Assembly: GCF_023221595.1 (NCBI RefSeq)
Contig: NZ_CP096567.1
Coordinates: 62,001 to 126,000 of the forward strand
Length of the DNA: 64,000 nucleotides
Source of the DNA: Rhodococcus qingshengii JCM 15477
GTDB taxonomy: Bacteria > Actinomycetota > Actinomycetes > Mycobacteriales > Mycobacteriaceae
Reading direction: 5' to 3'
Shown: piece after piece, positions 34,849 to 43,863 of the stretch
How positions within the stretch are numbered: the first letter of the stretch is position 1
How the letters are laid out: every line of letters begins with the position of its first letter
Translations under genes and position numbers: made by a program
The notes under the pieces: model-generated
Seen by the model: the letters and a program-made list of their open reading frames with translations, nothing else
Told to the model about the DNA's origin: nothing
The model's database searches: none

Positions 34849-35084
34849 GAGGCTACCGGTAGCGCCGTCGCCGCCTGAAAAGGCGCCTGCGACAGGGCCG
34901 TTGCATCACCACGCATCCGAACACACTCTGTCACCGAACATTCACGTTAATGTGACAATCCCCCAGGACGGACCCTACTGTTCGACTGATCTCTCGGCGT
35001 CTTCGAGCGTCCCCTGTGTTCGCTCGATGACGGTCGATCTAAGCTCACCTCGACAACACAACTTTCACCTTCACGGGAGCAGTG

Positions 35085-35723
35085 ATGAGACCGCGATCCA
35101 TCTGGCTCGCCGCACGATCGGCCGAACTTCGGGCCGCTCTGCTCGACCTCGGGCTCACCGTCACCGACGACCAAGCACAGACAATTCTCGCCGACAAAAT
35201 CTCCGAACACATGACACTGACGGGTGTCAGTCGCCGTACCGCGCAGAATGCCTTCACGGATGAGCGTCTCCTTGCATTCGCCCAATCACTGGCGGTCTCG
35301 CTCTCCGACGAAGCCCCCGGCGCCGACCTCATCGCTTTCGAACGCAGTATTTCCATGCCGCTTGCCGCCGTCGGACTCACCACCGCAGCACTGGCCGAAG
35401 CGTTGAAAGTTGCCCATATCAACCTCGACGACATCGAAGCCGTCACCGGGCTGTCACTGCTCTCGACCCTCGGCATGATTACCGCCGACGCTCGCACCTC
35501 CCTCGTTCCCACCCCACGTCCACTGCTCCTGCGCATCGCCCGGTACCTCGATGCGGCCGCGGCATCCATCCTGCGCGGCGCGAACCTCCCCGACGGACTC
35601 GACGAAGCCAACCGCTCCTACTTCGCCGACATCCTCGCCCGGGACGCCGACGGAATCCGCACCCTCGCCAACAGCGACGGCGACGACACCCCGCCACTGT
35701 GGCGCACTCTCGACTCACGCTGA
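35085..35723 (+). CDS. Hypothetical alpha-helical protein
   Basis: 212 residues from the ATG at 35085, with GGGAG 5 bases upstream (a GTG directly precedes it). It starts MRPRSIWLAARSAELRAALL and is helical and Ala/Leu-rich with acidic patches. DKISEHMTLTGVSRRTAQNA may be a helix-turn-helix-like segment around residues 35-55, and ALKVAHINLDDIEAVTGLSL another helical pair. There is no signal peptide or membrane segment. No family recognised; codon use looks native. Confidence 0.6.
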   Translation: MRPRSIWLAARSAELRAALLDLGLTVTDDQAQTILADKISEHMTLTGVSRRTAQNAFTDERLLAFAQSLAVSLSDEAPGADLIAFERSISMPLAAVGLTTAALAEALKVAHINLDDIEAVTGLSLLSTLGMITADARTSLVPTPRPLLLRIARYLDAAAASILRGANLPDGLDEANRSYFADILARDADGIRTLANSDGDDTPPLWRTLDSR

Positions 35724-36026
35724 GCACCGAGAAGTAGACGGAGCTGCTGCTACGCCCCTCACCGAATCTGCCACTCCGTCGAACGCCGTCGATGCCGCTC
35801 CTCCGAAGAGCCCAGCGTCCTTAGCCAACCCTGCGCCGAGGTCGCCGCCGACCGCAGGGCAAGAGCACTCCTCACCCCCGGGGTAACAGCCGATCAGCAT
35901 TGACGCAGTAACATTCCTGCTCGTGGTGCGCTGCTTTCCGCCTCGGTTCCAGCGCACTACCCACCCCACGACAGGCAGTCACTTCATCTCTTGTGCCTGC
36001 ATGATTGACATGTGCAGGAGCTACCC
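35724..36026. other. Intergenic, no gene seen
   Basis: The 35730-35890 stretch is an Ala/Pro-type GC-rich sequence with no supported frame. The ribosome site of the next gene is at 36016-36020. Confidence 0.5.
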
Positions 36027-36260
36027 GTGACCTTCCCCGCCAAGCGTCTGACCGCCGCACTCGAACAACTACCCATCAGTGATGACGCCGCCATGTGCCA
36101 GCTTCTACGCACCACCTTGCTCGATCACGCCCAACATGGTCGCGACATCACGGAACCCACCCTGCTCGGACTGCTCGCCGTCACCAGCGCCCTGGAACAA
36201 CGGCTCACCCGACTCGAAGCAACGATCCAACCCGCACCACGCAGGAACCCGCACCCCTGA
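36027..36260 (+). CDS. Small helical protein
   Basis: 77 residues from a GTG at 36027, with AGGAG 6 bases upstream; an in-frame GTG at 36012 has no such site. It reads VTFPAKRLTAALEQLPISDD and then TTLLDHAQHGRDITEPTLLG, LLAVTSALEQRLTRLEAT, and ends basic and Pro-rich. A coiled-coil-like C half suggests dimerisation. No family recognised. It stands alone. Confidence 0.55.
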   Translation: MTFPAKRLTAALEQLPISDDAAMCQLLRTTLLDHAQHGRDITEPTLLGLLAVTSALEQRLTRLEATIQPAPRRNPHP

Positions 36261-36905
36261 ACAAGCCGATCCCGACGGCGCGGCATTAGCCTCCACCGAC
36301 GGCACCCGCCAGAGCGGTGAAGCGATGAGCGAAGCACTGACCTAGCTGAAAGACAACCGTAATCCGGTTCGCAGTTCGTCGGCTCCGCGGCTGATGCGGA
36401 TGTCCGGCAAAATTCATCGAGAGTGCGGCGCCCCACACACAGGCATCATGCCGGCTCCGGCCAGCGCGATCGTCTCGGTCATGATGTCGCGCCGAACCTT
36501 CAGTCGTTCTCTGAAACTGATCACCGCCTCGGCCACCGAGGGCCTCTCACGCGCTGGAGCTGCACCGGTGTCCGGGCGATGCACTGCACGGTGTGATTGT
36601 GCCGGTGCATCCTCTTGCAATCAGTCAGCTCGGCTCGTCCATCGTCCAACCTGAAATTCTCATGGAATCCGAAGTGACCGCAGTTCTGAGCTGACGGAAA
36701 AACGTGCGGACACGAAATCGCTGTCACCTCGACGCGCAGAGGGTCGCCTCGGCAGTCGGCGACGTGTGCCCTTCTTGCTGAGCTGTGCCCATGTTTGGGG
36801 CCTACACATTCCGGTTAACTGGACGGGGGATCAAATTCCTCGTTCGAGGGTGCGATCGCGGACATCGCAGGGGTTCGCACCTTTTCTTCGTGTAACAGGA
36901 GCCCC
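36261..36905. other. Intergenic, no convincing gene
   Basis: 645 bases. One minus-strand frame ends AEAVISFRERLKVRRDIMTE TIALAGAG..., which has some protein character but no start or partner, so I leave it uncalled. The ribosome site AGGAG of the next gene is at about 36897. Confidence 0.4.
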
Positions 36906-37340
36906 ATGCCCATGTGCTTCGAGCAGGCGACCGTCTCACCGACCGCCTCGTCCCTGTCGCTGTCCGTTCCGGCCTCTCCCGACCACCTGTGGATGCTCCG
37001 GTCGATGGTGCGCACAGTCGTGTCTCGTCATCCTCTTTCGCGGGATGCACTCGATGATCTCGTCCTCGCCGTGGACGAAGCCGCTGCCATTCTCGTCAAT
37101 CACGCCCGCAGCGCGAGCGCTGTGGTGTGCGTCGTCGACAGTGGTCCCGGCTCACTGCGGGTGTACCTGACCGCCACCACCCACGCTCCGGTCGACGCCC
37201 TTAGTTCTTCGTTCGGATGGTTCGTGCTCGCCGCCCTCGTCGACAACGCGACACTCGACCAAAAACCCGCAAGACCATCCGCGGCGAACGAACTGTCCGT
37301 CACCATCAGCGTGGAAAAAGCCTTCCCATCAGGCGGGTGA
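36906..37340 (+). CDS. RsbW-like (anti-sigma factor) ATPase-type protein
   Basis: 144 residues with AGGAG just before the ATG. LRSMVRTVVSRHPLSRDALD leads into DLVLAVDEAAAILVNHA, the N-box-like helix of the GHKL anti-sigma kinase fold (compare D(V/L)VLAV.EA..N...HA). The next strands are VVCVVDSGPGSLRVYLTATT and the later helix is FGWFVLAALVD. The usual Asn of the N box is replaced by an Ile-Leu-Val-Asn arrangement and the G box (DxGxG) is not clear, so ATP binding is doubtful. No sigma factor or antagonist is adjacent. Confidence 0.6.
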   Translation: MPMCFEQATVSPTASSLSLSVPASPDHLWMLRSMVRTVVSRHPLSRDALDDLVLAVDEAAAILVNHARSASAVVCVVDSGPGSLRVYLTATTHAPVDALSSSFGWFVLAALVDNATLDQKPARPSAANELSVTISVEKAFPSGG

Positions 37341-37569
37341 GTCCCGCCGATCACCCGGATCGAGACGCACCGGACCCGACACGTTCCCGGGGCCGTTCCG
37401 GCATGCGATCCATTACATTTTTTCATTCACTGTAACGATCGTCGATGTGGTGTCGATAGCTCTAGTATTGCTGTGGGGGGTAGTGGAGTCGACGAGTTGC
37501 TCGAGTACATGCGTGTGAGGTCACCTCGGCTTCGTAGTCGCATCCGCTCCGAAGCCGAGGTGAAAACTC

Positions 37570-37815
37570 ATGCCTGCAAGTCGTCGTCGCCGTGCTGCCG
37601 CTCTCGCGGCGTACCTGGCGCAATTCGCCGGCATCGCCAGGGCCGAGGAGAGACCGAATGATTCTTTGTATGCAGGGCTTTCAACCGACGAACTTCTCCA
37701 ACGCCATCAGGACTACCTGCAAGCGTTGATCTGGGCGCAGGCGACTGCCTTCTCCGACGACGACGACGAGGCCCTCGCTGCGATGAGCCGGCGATACACC
37801 TTTCACTCCGCCTAG
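37570..37815 (+). CDS. 81-residue cassette protein, copy 2
   Basis: Starts MPASRRRRAAALAAYLAQFA, with GAGGTG upstream of the ATG. It has exactly the same length as the paralogue at 12849 and shares its N-terminal ALAAYLAQF, central DYL(Q)ALIWAQAT and terminal MSRRYTF. Overall identity is moderate, so the duplication is old, yet the length, gene order and the following Cys/His gene are kept. Function unknown. The short gap to the next gene (~230 bp) is larger than in copy 1 (65 bp). Confidence 0.65.
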   Translation: MPASRRRRAAALAAYLAQFAGIARAEERPNDSLYAGLSTDELLQRHQDYLQALIWAQATAFSDDDDEALAAMSRRYTFHSA

Positions 37816-38047
37816 GGTCGACCTCGCCGTTCCGTCGAATTACCCGGGACGTATTCGAAAGATTCGCGCGCCGTCCCTTCCCTGATGATCCGCATGACGT
37901 TCGATACGCTCCGGTTGAGCAGCCCCACTGCGCGAAACGGGGACGCTGCAGCCACCTGAAGCGTGCGGCAGTTGCCAGGGAGGCCCGGCGGAACGACGGC
38001 GACGTCGATACGGAGGCAGGGCCCCTTCTACGCGAGAGGAGTGCAGA

Positions 38048-38302
38048 ATCTCGAAGATCAACGCACCGAATCCGGCCACAGGATACTTCTCTACGCGGTG
38101 CCGATACTGCGGAGATCTCGTCTACGAAGGTGACTGGATCACGCCCCGGGAGCGTCACGAGGTCCAACAGCATCACCGCGAGCTGTGCTTGGCGCCGCTG
38201 CCCGATGCCAACGAAGATGCAAGCCGCAGGGGCACCCTGTCTACCGTCGTGCTGACGCTCGTGCGAGCACCGCAACCGTCGCCTCATGCTGCAACCGGGT
38301 GA
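38048..38302 (+). pseudogene. Small Cys/His cassette protein, copy 2, start codon apparently lost
   Basis: The frame reads ATGYFSTRCRYCGDLVYEGD then WITPRERHEVQQHHRELCLA, matching copy 1 (CRGC, YEGPWIPPRERH, HEQHRALC). No ATG, GTG or TTG exists in frame at the right place. GAGAGGAG (38035-38041) is followed 6 bases later by ATC TCG AAG at 38048, which looks like an ATG mutated to ATC. It is either dead or uses a rare ATC start. The putative metal ligands are all kept, which favours recent loss or a working rare start. Confidence 0.5.
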
Positions 38303-38542
38303 GGACCGAAAAGGGGTCTCACCGAGAAGACCCTGCCAAGAAAATCAGTTCAGAGAACAGCACAGCTGGTTTCGAGCACCGGGACTGCGAGAACCGGAAT
38401 GGACCTCTCAAGGATCGGTCATTGCTCCGGAGAACCCGTGGTCCGTCGACCTCCTCGAGTCCACCATCGACGCCCACTCACACGAGGGCATCCACGTGCA
38501 GAAAGAGAGCTCGGGTATCCGTGCGCGGGTTTCTCTGATGAG
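38303..38542. other. Intergenic, no gene seen
   Basis: A frame beginning at 38399 leads into the following lipoprotein, but its real start is internal. Nothing else is supported. Confidence 0.5.
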
Positions 38543-38983
38543 ATGACCAGCATGAAGAAGTTGCTGGTCGTTGCCGCGATAGCCGTTGGAATCACCGCGT
38601 GCGCAGACAAGGACGAGACTCCACCGGAGTTGCAAGAATCTGCTGTGCCCACTGTCGGCGCATCTTCTTCCACCCCCGCTCCTACAGACGAATTCGGGGA
38701 GATGATGAACGAGGGCGCGCAAGCGCAAATCCAGCAACGCCCCGAGGAAGCTGCCCAACTCGCTGCCGATTTCGCCTCCATCACCGGGGAGCAGGTCACT
38801 GTCGTGGCGGCGCAGCAGATGTCGAACATCGTGTGTCTGGACATGGAGAACGCCCAAGGGCCGGGAGCACTGGGGGCCGTCTCCGCCGCGATGGCGACCG
38901 AGACCGGGGTCAGTGCGGAGATGATGACTCGTGTCGCTGAAAGAGCAGTGGCATACCGGTGCCCGGAGTTGGCGACCAAGTAG
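38543..38983 (+). CDS. DUF732-like lipoprotein
   Basis: 146 residues from the ATG at 38543 (or the one at 38552, which would give MKKLLVVAAIAVGITACADK). A clear signal with lipobox ITAC is followed by a Pro/Ser linker, then a ~75-residue helical domain. This has two Cys (NIVCLDMENA and AYRCPELATK) that could form the disulfide of DUF732 proteins of mycobacteria and relatives. The final AV.YRCPE is a close fit to that family pattern. Surface location is inferred. The ribosome site is weak. It stands between the cassette and the repeated RNA segment. Confidence 0.65.
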   Translation: MTSMKKLLVVAAIAVGITACADKDETPPELQESAVPTVGASSSTPAPTDEFGEMMNEGAQAQIQQRPEEAAQLAADFASITGEQVTVVAAQQMSNIVCLDMENAQGPGALGAVSAAMATETGVSAEMMTRVAERAVAYRCPELATK

Positions 38984-39500
38984 AGCCGCCCCTGATCCGG
39001 CACTGTTTGAGAGCGGCACCGATCGGGAACCAGTTCTCACGGTCGCAGGACGGTCGCCTCGGCCGGCTTCGGGCGTGTTCGAACCGCACGGTTCGCCGCA
39101 GAAGTCCACCGGCCCGCCGAGGGAGCCGACACTCTCCTCGGCGGGCCACTGACCACCACATCTATTCTCTACGGTGATCCACGACTCGTCGATACAGACG
39201 GTTCAGGCAATGCCGCCAGAAAACGGTGGTGCCCGCCAGCTCACAAGTGAGCGCTACGCCGGCGGGCTCTGCACGCCGTGAGAGACCAACCTTACGACGC
39301 ACAGTCTGTAGCACTGACGCTGCTTCTCTTACGGAGCGACTCCAGCATCGGTGCCAAGGTTCGATGCGCGCCGATCATCAGCCAGCGAGCTCCCCACCCG
39401 GAAGCAGAACAGGTGACCGCCGCGCACAGATCGAATCACTCAACGGACATCCCTGGCGCTGCCGGCGCGCCTGACATGACCCTGAAATCAGGAAATCCTT
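38984..39500. other. Intergenic; the right part repeats 13535-13642
   Basis: From about 39375 the DNA aligns with the stretch before the candidate RNA of copy A. I see no gene. Confidence 0.4.
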
Positions 39501-39598
39501 GTGCAGTAGTGGGTTTCGCAGTTATGTTTCCTGCGGGCGCCCGTCGACCGGCTGGTCACTCGACGGGAGGCGGGACGCCCGTCTCCCGCGACTGCAAA
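39501..39598 (+). ncRNA. Candidate structured RNA, copy B
   Basis: Nearly identical to 13643-13740. CCCGTCG...CGACGGG and GCGGGA...TCCCGC are both exact, as in copy A. The pair of copies, each downstream of a cassette copy, argues that the segment has a function. Confidence 0.45.
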
Positions 39599-40035
39599 CG
39601 CGTCCTGTTCCTCTCGGCGTTCGTCGTGCTGCACGATTCTGCCAGTCGCACCTACTACGACCGAAAACGAGTCGAAGGAAAGAAGCACACCGCCGCCCAT
39701 CTGCCTCGCCGGAAGTCGCTGCGATGTTCTCTACGCCATGCTCAAGAACCATGAACCCTATCGATCACTCGCCGTGACTGCCGCTTGACGAAGACAACAT
39801 GGCCCCCGGCAACTCATCGTCCGACGCTCCGAACCGTCGAACGCCCGTCGGTTTCCCAGCTGCACTGCACCAACTCCAGTGCCACGAGCGCCGTCAGGTT
39901 GGTCACTTGATCGTGCAAAGCGGCGCGAGTCCAACGGCGCTGGGAACGCCCATCGCCCGCGCGCATCCCCCGCCCGGAAGCGTGTGCCTGATGTTTCGAA
40001 GCTGCGCGTTTCCAGGTAAGTCAATCGGCAGGATC
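39599..40035. other. Intergenic, no gene seen
   Basis: Arginine-rich overlapping frames only. Confidence 0.4.
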
Positions 40036-40577
40036 ATGGCGCTCTCGTCGTCATCGGCGCAATCGTGGCAGCCGTGATCGTTCTGCGCCCGTCACCGGGC
40101 AACTCGAACGTGGACAATCCAGCAGCCGCTGGCAGCACATCCTCAACGACCACGACTGCCGGACCGGTCACCGACGCCGGCACCGTCAAAGCGGCCCTCC
40201 CCACAGCTTTGAGCAGTGCCTCCGAAAACTGTCGCCAATCCACCTTCACCACCGACGGTGCCCTCGTGATCAGCTGCGATATCAAAAAATCCAATCAACT
40301 CGCCGAAAGCTTCTCCGAATACGGCAATCGCTTCACAGCCAGCCTCGACCTGAAACAAGCAAAAAAGACACTTCTCGGATACGGCGAATACGACTACGGG
40401 AACTACACCCTGGTCGAAAACGACTCCCGCACAGCAGGAGTCAACATCAGTGACGGCGCCACCGGACAAGTATCGGGAAGTTACGTCAACATGGAAACAG
40501 GCCTCACAATCGACGTCTACAGCATGACCGACAGCGCTGCTGTCACTAGCTTCTTCAAAAAGACAGGGCTCCTCTGA
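40036..40577 (+). pseudogene. Membrane-anchored exported protein, frameshift at the start
   Basis: The mature part is a good 150-residue protein: PVTDAGTVKAALPTALSSAS, CRQSTFTTDGALVISCDIKK, KQAKKTLLGYGEYDYGNYTL and NMETGLTIDVYSMTDSAAVT. Before it is a membrane anchor GALVVIGAIVAAVIVLRP in the same frame. That frame has a stop codon at 40017 and no ATG. The ATG at 40036 is one base out of frame (it would read MALSSSSAQSW). So either a one-base indel broke the start, or translation begins at a GTG inside the anchor (40062 or 40071). I consider the gene broken as read. Confidence 0.55.
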
Positions 40578-41597
40578 TTGTCCAGTCCACCAAAAGCCGA
40601 GCCACGCAGGACGAATGTTTGACCACCACGACCCCGCGATTCCCATCCCGAAAGACTCTTCCCACCCGCGCCTCACCTAGCACGATCACGCTCGCCCGGC
40701 CTGCCGGCTGGCACTCCACCACGTCGTGAACAGACCAAGCCATCACCACGGACGAAGAAACAACCGGCGCTCGAAGTAAAGAGACCGAAGACATGAGATG
40801 CCCGCCAGCTTTCGTCTCGACTGTGCCCGCCGCACATCACGAAGCGCTTTGGCAGATGATCCATTGGCGGTCATACCAAGTTCCTCACTCTCCGACGAAG
40901 GCCGGGTCTGTACCGTCGCCACGCACCCGACATATTCGGAACGTGTGACAATCGGGACGAGGTAGAAGCCCGCCGCCCCCGGCGAGTGGACAGCCGGAGG
41001 GCAGGCCCTGCGCGGACGAACTGACCACTCAGAATCACCGCAGCAACAAGATGCTAACCAAATTCGAACCCGAAATGCCAGTTTTCCTGCAGTGCTCAAT
41101 GTTTGGGATCTTCGTCCACTATTCCGACGACAGACGTGATAGGTCAGGAGTGCACACTGAATGAGGGGTGCATCCGCGAATCCGTCGATGACTCAGAGGT
41201 CCGAGAGAAGCGATTACAGGACAGGCGGGCAGTATGGCGGTGGTGCACCCGATACCGGACACGCGGTGTACGTGCCGAACCAAGGACGATGAAACCCGAA
41301 TCCGAAATGACCGTCGCTCAAGGTGCCAACCACACCAACGAAAACCCTGGTGATTCAGCCGATACCGAGTCAGAGGCCAGCGCCGTACCCGTGGACGCGA
41401 TGACCGCTGAGTGTCCATCGCGGCATCGGCGTAGGAGCAGCATCCTGAGTCGGTGTCGGAACGACTCGACTAGCCACCGAGCTTTTCGCACCATCACGAC
41501 AGAAGTACTGTCGTCAAAACTCACGCCCCCCCGGGAGAATTCAGTAAGCAGCGCCACACCGATATCGAGTCCACGAATCCATGAAAAAATTCAGGCC
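40578..41597. other. Gene-poor stretch
   Basis: About 1 kb. A frame that leads into the regulator at 41598 is open from 41103, but this part has no consistent composition or ribosome site. A minus-strand frame at 40743-41099 contains protein-like words but no support. I call nothing here. Confidence 0.4.
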
Positions 41598-41993
41598 ATG
41601 CGGACAGGATTCGGAGTGTGGATTCGTGATCAGATCGATGCTCGGGGCTACGAGAGCACCGAGGAGGCTGCCCGGGCGCTAGGGGTGTATCCGTCGTTGC
41701 TGCGTCATTGGGCAACGATCGTGCGATCGCCGTCCCCGCAAGTTCTTCGGCAGGTCGCAGTGTTGTTCGATGCGCCCATACAAGACGTGCTGATCGCCGC
41801 CGGCTACATGACCATGCCCGAAGAAGAGAACCGCCCTCTCTCCCCGACCAGGATGTCGCTGCAACAAATGTCGAACAAGCAAATCCTCGACGAGATATGC
41901 CGCCGCACAGTAGGAGACACCGGAGGACCCCCTATTCCAGTGCGAGTGAACGGAGTACTTCACACCCCAGACGGATGGACCAGCACACCTTAG
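41598..41993 (+). CDS. XRE-type helix-turn-helix regulator
   Basis: 131 residues from the ATG at 41598: MRTGFGVWIRDQIDARGYES, then TEEAARALGVYPSLLRHWAT and VLRQVAVLFDAPIQDVLIAA. Residues ~8-65 are a Cro/CI-type helix-turn-helix; the C half has PTRMSLQQMSNKQILDEICR. The open frame extends far upstream but that part looks non-coding, so the start is uncertain, and the ribosome site at 41598 is weak. It may control the nearby toxin-antitoxin genes or plasmid functions, but there is no direct evidence. Confidence 0.65.
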   Translation: MRTGFGVWIRDQIDARGYESTEEAARALGVYPSLLRHWATIVRSPSPQVLRQVAVLFDAPIQDVLIAAGYMTMPEEENRPLSPTRMSLQQMSNKQILDEICRRTVGDTGGPPIPVRVNGVLHTPDGWTSTP

Positions 41994-42190
41994 GCGTTCC
42001 GCCCCTCGGTTCGTTCGCTGTATCGAGACCAATTGCTAGCAAGCCGAGTCGTCCTGCCGCTCGTCGGACGCACTCTCACTGCCGCGCTGGCAAGGGAAGC
42101 AAGCAGCGAGTGGGCAGAGCAGACCACGTAGGGTCTTCGGCAACCGCACCCCGACGATCGAGGCGATCACCCGGTCCCAACAGCACCAAG
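41994..42190. other. Convergent intergenic
   Basis: Short gap between the + strand regulator and the - strand toxin gene; no feature assigned. Confidence 0.4.
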
Positions 42191-42547
42191 TTACTGCAGA
42201 TCGAGGTGCAGCCGCAGCGCGTCCTCGAGTGCGGCGAAAGTCTCCATCCCGACCTTGCCGACAGGTTCAGGATCCAGACGCCGAACCGATACCGAACGCA
42301 CTTGCTCCGCTTGTGCTTTCGACGCTCGCGCCAAACCTGACTCGTCGGACTCGACAATCACCTGAAACGGAAACACGTGCACAGTATTGGTAGTCAACGG
42401 AACCACGGTGATCACGCCCCTGCCGAGATTTTCTGCAGTAGCGTTGGCCCGGTCGTTGCTCACCACCACCGCCGGTCGTCGTTTCGCCGCTTCACTGCCC
42501 TGCGCGGGATCCAGATCCACCCAGTGAATATGCGCGCGGCGAATCAT
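42191..42547 (-). CDS. MazF/PemK-type toxin (ribonuclease)
   Basis: 118 residues from the ATG at 42547: MIRRAHIHWVDLDPAQGSEA, then KRRPAVVVSNDRANATAENL and ITVVPLTTNTVHVFPFQVIV. The RRP(A/V)VVVSND strand and the VVPLTTN strand are the standard MazF signature, and QAEQVRSVSVRRLDPE is the conserved QIR(T/S)(V/I) region. The family cleaves RNA. The start overlaps the antitoxin stop codon (ATGA), so translation is coupled. Intact. Confidence 0.93.
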   Translation of the reverse strand: MIRRAHIHWVDLDPAQGSEAAKRRPAVVVSNDRANATAENLGRGVITVVPLTTNTVHVFPFQVIVESDESGLARASKAQAEQVRSVSVRRLDPEPVGKVGMETFAALEDALRLHLDLQ

Positions 42548-42756
42548 TCGGTGTCTGCCGTGACAGCGTCCCACACTTCATCTACGTCATCTTCAGCAAA
42601 AGCTGCGGCGTAGTCACGTTCGAGTCCGGACGTCGAGAGTAGGCGGAGTGCGGCTCGAATTCCTGCCGACCGGCCACGAAGTCCGTGACCACGCACATAC
42701 TCGTCAAGTAGGTGCGCATCCTCGTCAGGGATACTTATGGTGAATTTCGTGGTCAT
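42544..42756 (-). CDS. Ribbon-helix-helix antitoxin paired with the MazF-type toxin
   Basis: 70 residues starting MTTKFTISIPDEDAHLLDEY, then VRGHGLRGRSAGIRAALRLL. The KFTISIP strand and the following two helices form a MetJ/Arc-type ribbon-helix-helix DNA-binding domain. The acidic C terminus (AEDDVDEVWDAV) would bind the toxin. The start ATG lies inside a perfect 8-bp inverted repeat, the probable autoregulatory operator. Confidence 0.9.
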   Translation of the reverse strand: MTTKFTISIPDEDAHLLDEYVRGHGLRGRSAGIRAALRLLSTSGLERDYAAAFAEDDVDEVWDAVTADTE

Positions 42757-42778
42757 ACTTTAAGCGTACCAAAGTATG
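42754..42778. promoter_or_regulatory. Operator-like inverted repeat over the antitoxin start
   Basis: CATACTTT (42754-42761) and AAAGTATG (42771-42778) are exact reverse complements. The first CAT is the start codon of the antitoxin on the minus strand. This suggests autoregulation and possibly a leaderless transcript. Confidence 0.7.
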
Positions 42779-42820
42779 ATCTGATGGCAACTGGTATCAG
42801 CAACACAGCTCAGCCAGTAA

Positions 42821-43030
42821 GACAAACCCGGTTCGAAGGAAGCAGCAGATTGGCTCAAAGGCGTCCGTACCGAACTCTTCCGTCGTATGTACGACGAACC
42901 GATTCATCCTGCAAACCTGTGACTCGAGAGTGATCCCGTTCTCCATGCCGACGCCGAGATATACCAGGCCAACATCGTCCGATTGCTCGCCCGCGGGGCG
43001 CACCGGGAACCTGCATACGATTTCCGCCGC
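42821..43030 (+). pseudogene. C-terminal remnant of an unidentified enzyme, with an in-frame TGA
   Basis: After a stop at 42818 the + frame reads DKPGSKEAADWLKGVRTELF, RRMYDEPIHPANL, a TGA, then LESDPVLHADAEIYQANIVR, LLARGAHREPAYDFRRT. The amphipathic pattern is clearly protein-like on both sides of the TGA, so one gene was here. No start or N-terminal part is present. Identity unknown; a Trp codon (TGG) could have mutated to TGA. Confidence 0.45.
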
Positions 43031-43162
43031 ACCGACCACAGGACACTTCGACCTGCGCTTCCGTGGTGTTTGCTAGGCGACCGCCAAACAGCCTCGGGCA
43101 GCAGGGTCTGACGCTGCTCTCGCCGAATGGACTCGCAAAGCGTTCCGGGCTTCCGATGCGCC

Positions 43163-43411
43163 CTATTCTGCCGGCGTCAGGTCGTCGTCGCTCGCGAAGA
43201 CCAGGCACCCGTCATCGAGTGCGATCGCCCACCGCTGCACCGGAGCCCAGTCCCGCCCCACCGAACCGCGGTCGATGACCATGTCCTCGTAGTCCTCGAT
43301 CACCACACCCGTGCATGCCACGGTGCCACCGGCATCGGAGTCTGACACCGTGATTCGCACACGGGAACCTACTGCAGTCACATCTTTGCTTTTGCCGTTT
43401 TTGTCGGTCAT
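43163..43411 (-). CDS. Small conserved-looking beta protein
   Basis: 82 residues from the ATG at 43411: MTDKNGKSKDVTAVGSRVRI, then TVSDSDAGGTVACTGVVIED and DWAPVQRWAIALDDGCLVFA. The strand-rich pattern with VGSRVRI..SD..G.VAC.GVVIEDY resembles a small SH3/KOW-like beta barrel. GGAAG lies very close to the ATG. The protein is acidic at the end (SDDDLTPAE). No family recognised. Confidence 0.5.
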   Translation of the reverse strand: MTDKNGKSKDVTAVGSRVRITVSDSDAGGTVACTGVVIEDYEDMVIDRGSVGRDWAPVQRWAIALDDGCLVFASDDDLTPAE

Positions 43412-43863
43412 CTTCCTAATACTGACAGAGCAACTTCGCGGCAACCGCGTTCGGGGCTCAGCGACGCGGTATCCGGTATCGCGGTCGGAGCCGGTACCGC
43501 AGTGATGTTCCGCTTCGTGCTGCGGACAATCATCACCAGGAAATAAGCTACTACGCTGGTCAGCGGCGCGGAATAACTCTGCGGCAGTCTTCGTTGTAGA
43601 GGCTGTCGGTGCTGACGTTCTTTGCCCCGGGTACCACCGAAAGAAATGCCGCTTCGAGCGGCCACTTGCCGAGAGGCTCAAGACGGGCACCGACCCGGTG
43701 AAGCCGCTGGACACCTTTCGGTGTCGGCCGCTTCGTCAACTCCGTCGGGAGACCGAGGATTCGTCGCAGGCTGTGTGCATCACTTGCTTGCTGCGAAATA
43801 CGCGACCGCGACTGAGACTGCATCGGATCGTGTTGCCACGACGGTAAGCCATTCTCGGCGTGC
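43412..43863. other. Possible broken gene with a short repeat to the ligase remnant
   Basis: A minus-strand frame ending at 43560 contains LRRILGLPTELTKRPTPKGV, GARLEPLGKWPLEAAFLSVV and STDSLYNEDCRR, which looks coding but has no clear start. 43646-43675 is about 87 percent identical to 44350-44381, the end of the DNA-ligase remnant. Confidence 0.35.

Noticed and set aside
36414..36620. Minus-strand frame with AEAVISFRERLKVRRDIMTE
   Set aside because: Some protein character, but no ribosome site, no family, and it is surrounded by non-coding sequence.
33328..41106. TGCTCAATGTTTG shared at about 33329 and 41093
   Set aside because: A 13-bp match in GC-rich debris next to an IS5-like remnant; it could be an IS end, but with no second end or flanking evidence I do not call it.
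29553..42890. Two in-frame TGA codons where Trp is expected (in the DUF2637 pseudogene and in the 42.8 kb remnant)
   Set aside because: TGA read as Trp would be exciting, but both genes carry other damage (frameshift, missing ends) and intact genes here use TGA as stop many times. Ordinary TGG-to-TGA mutation explains it.
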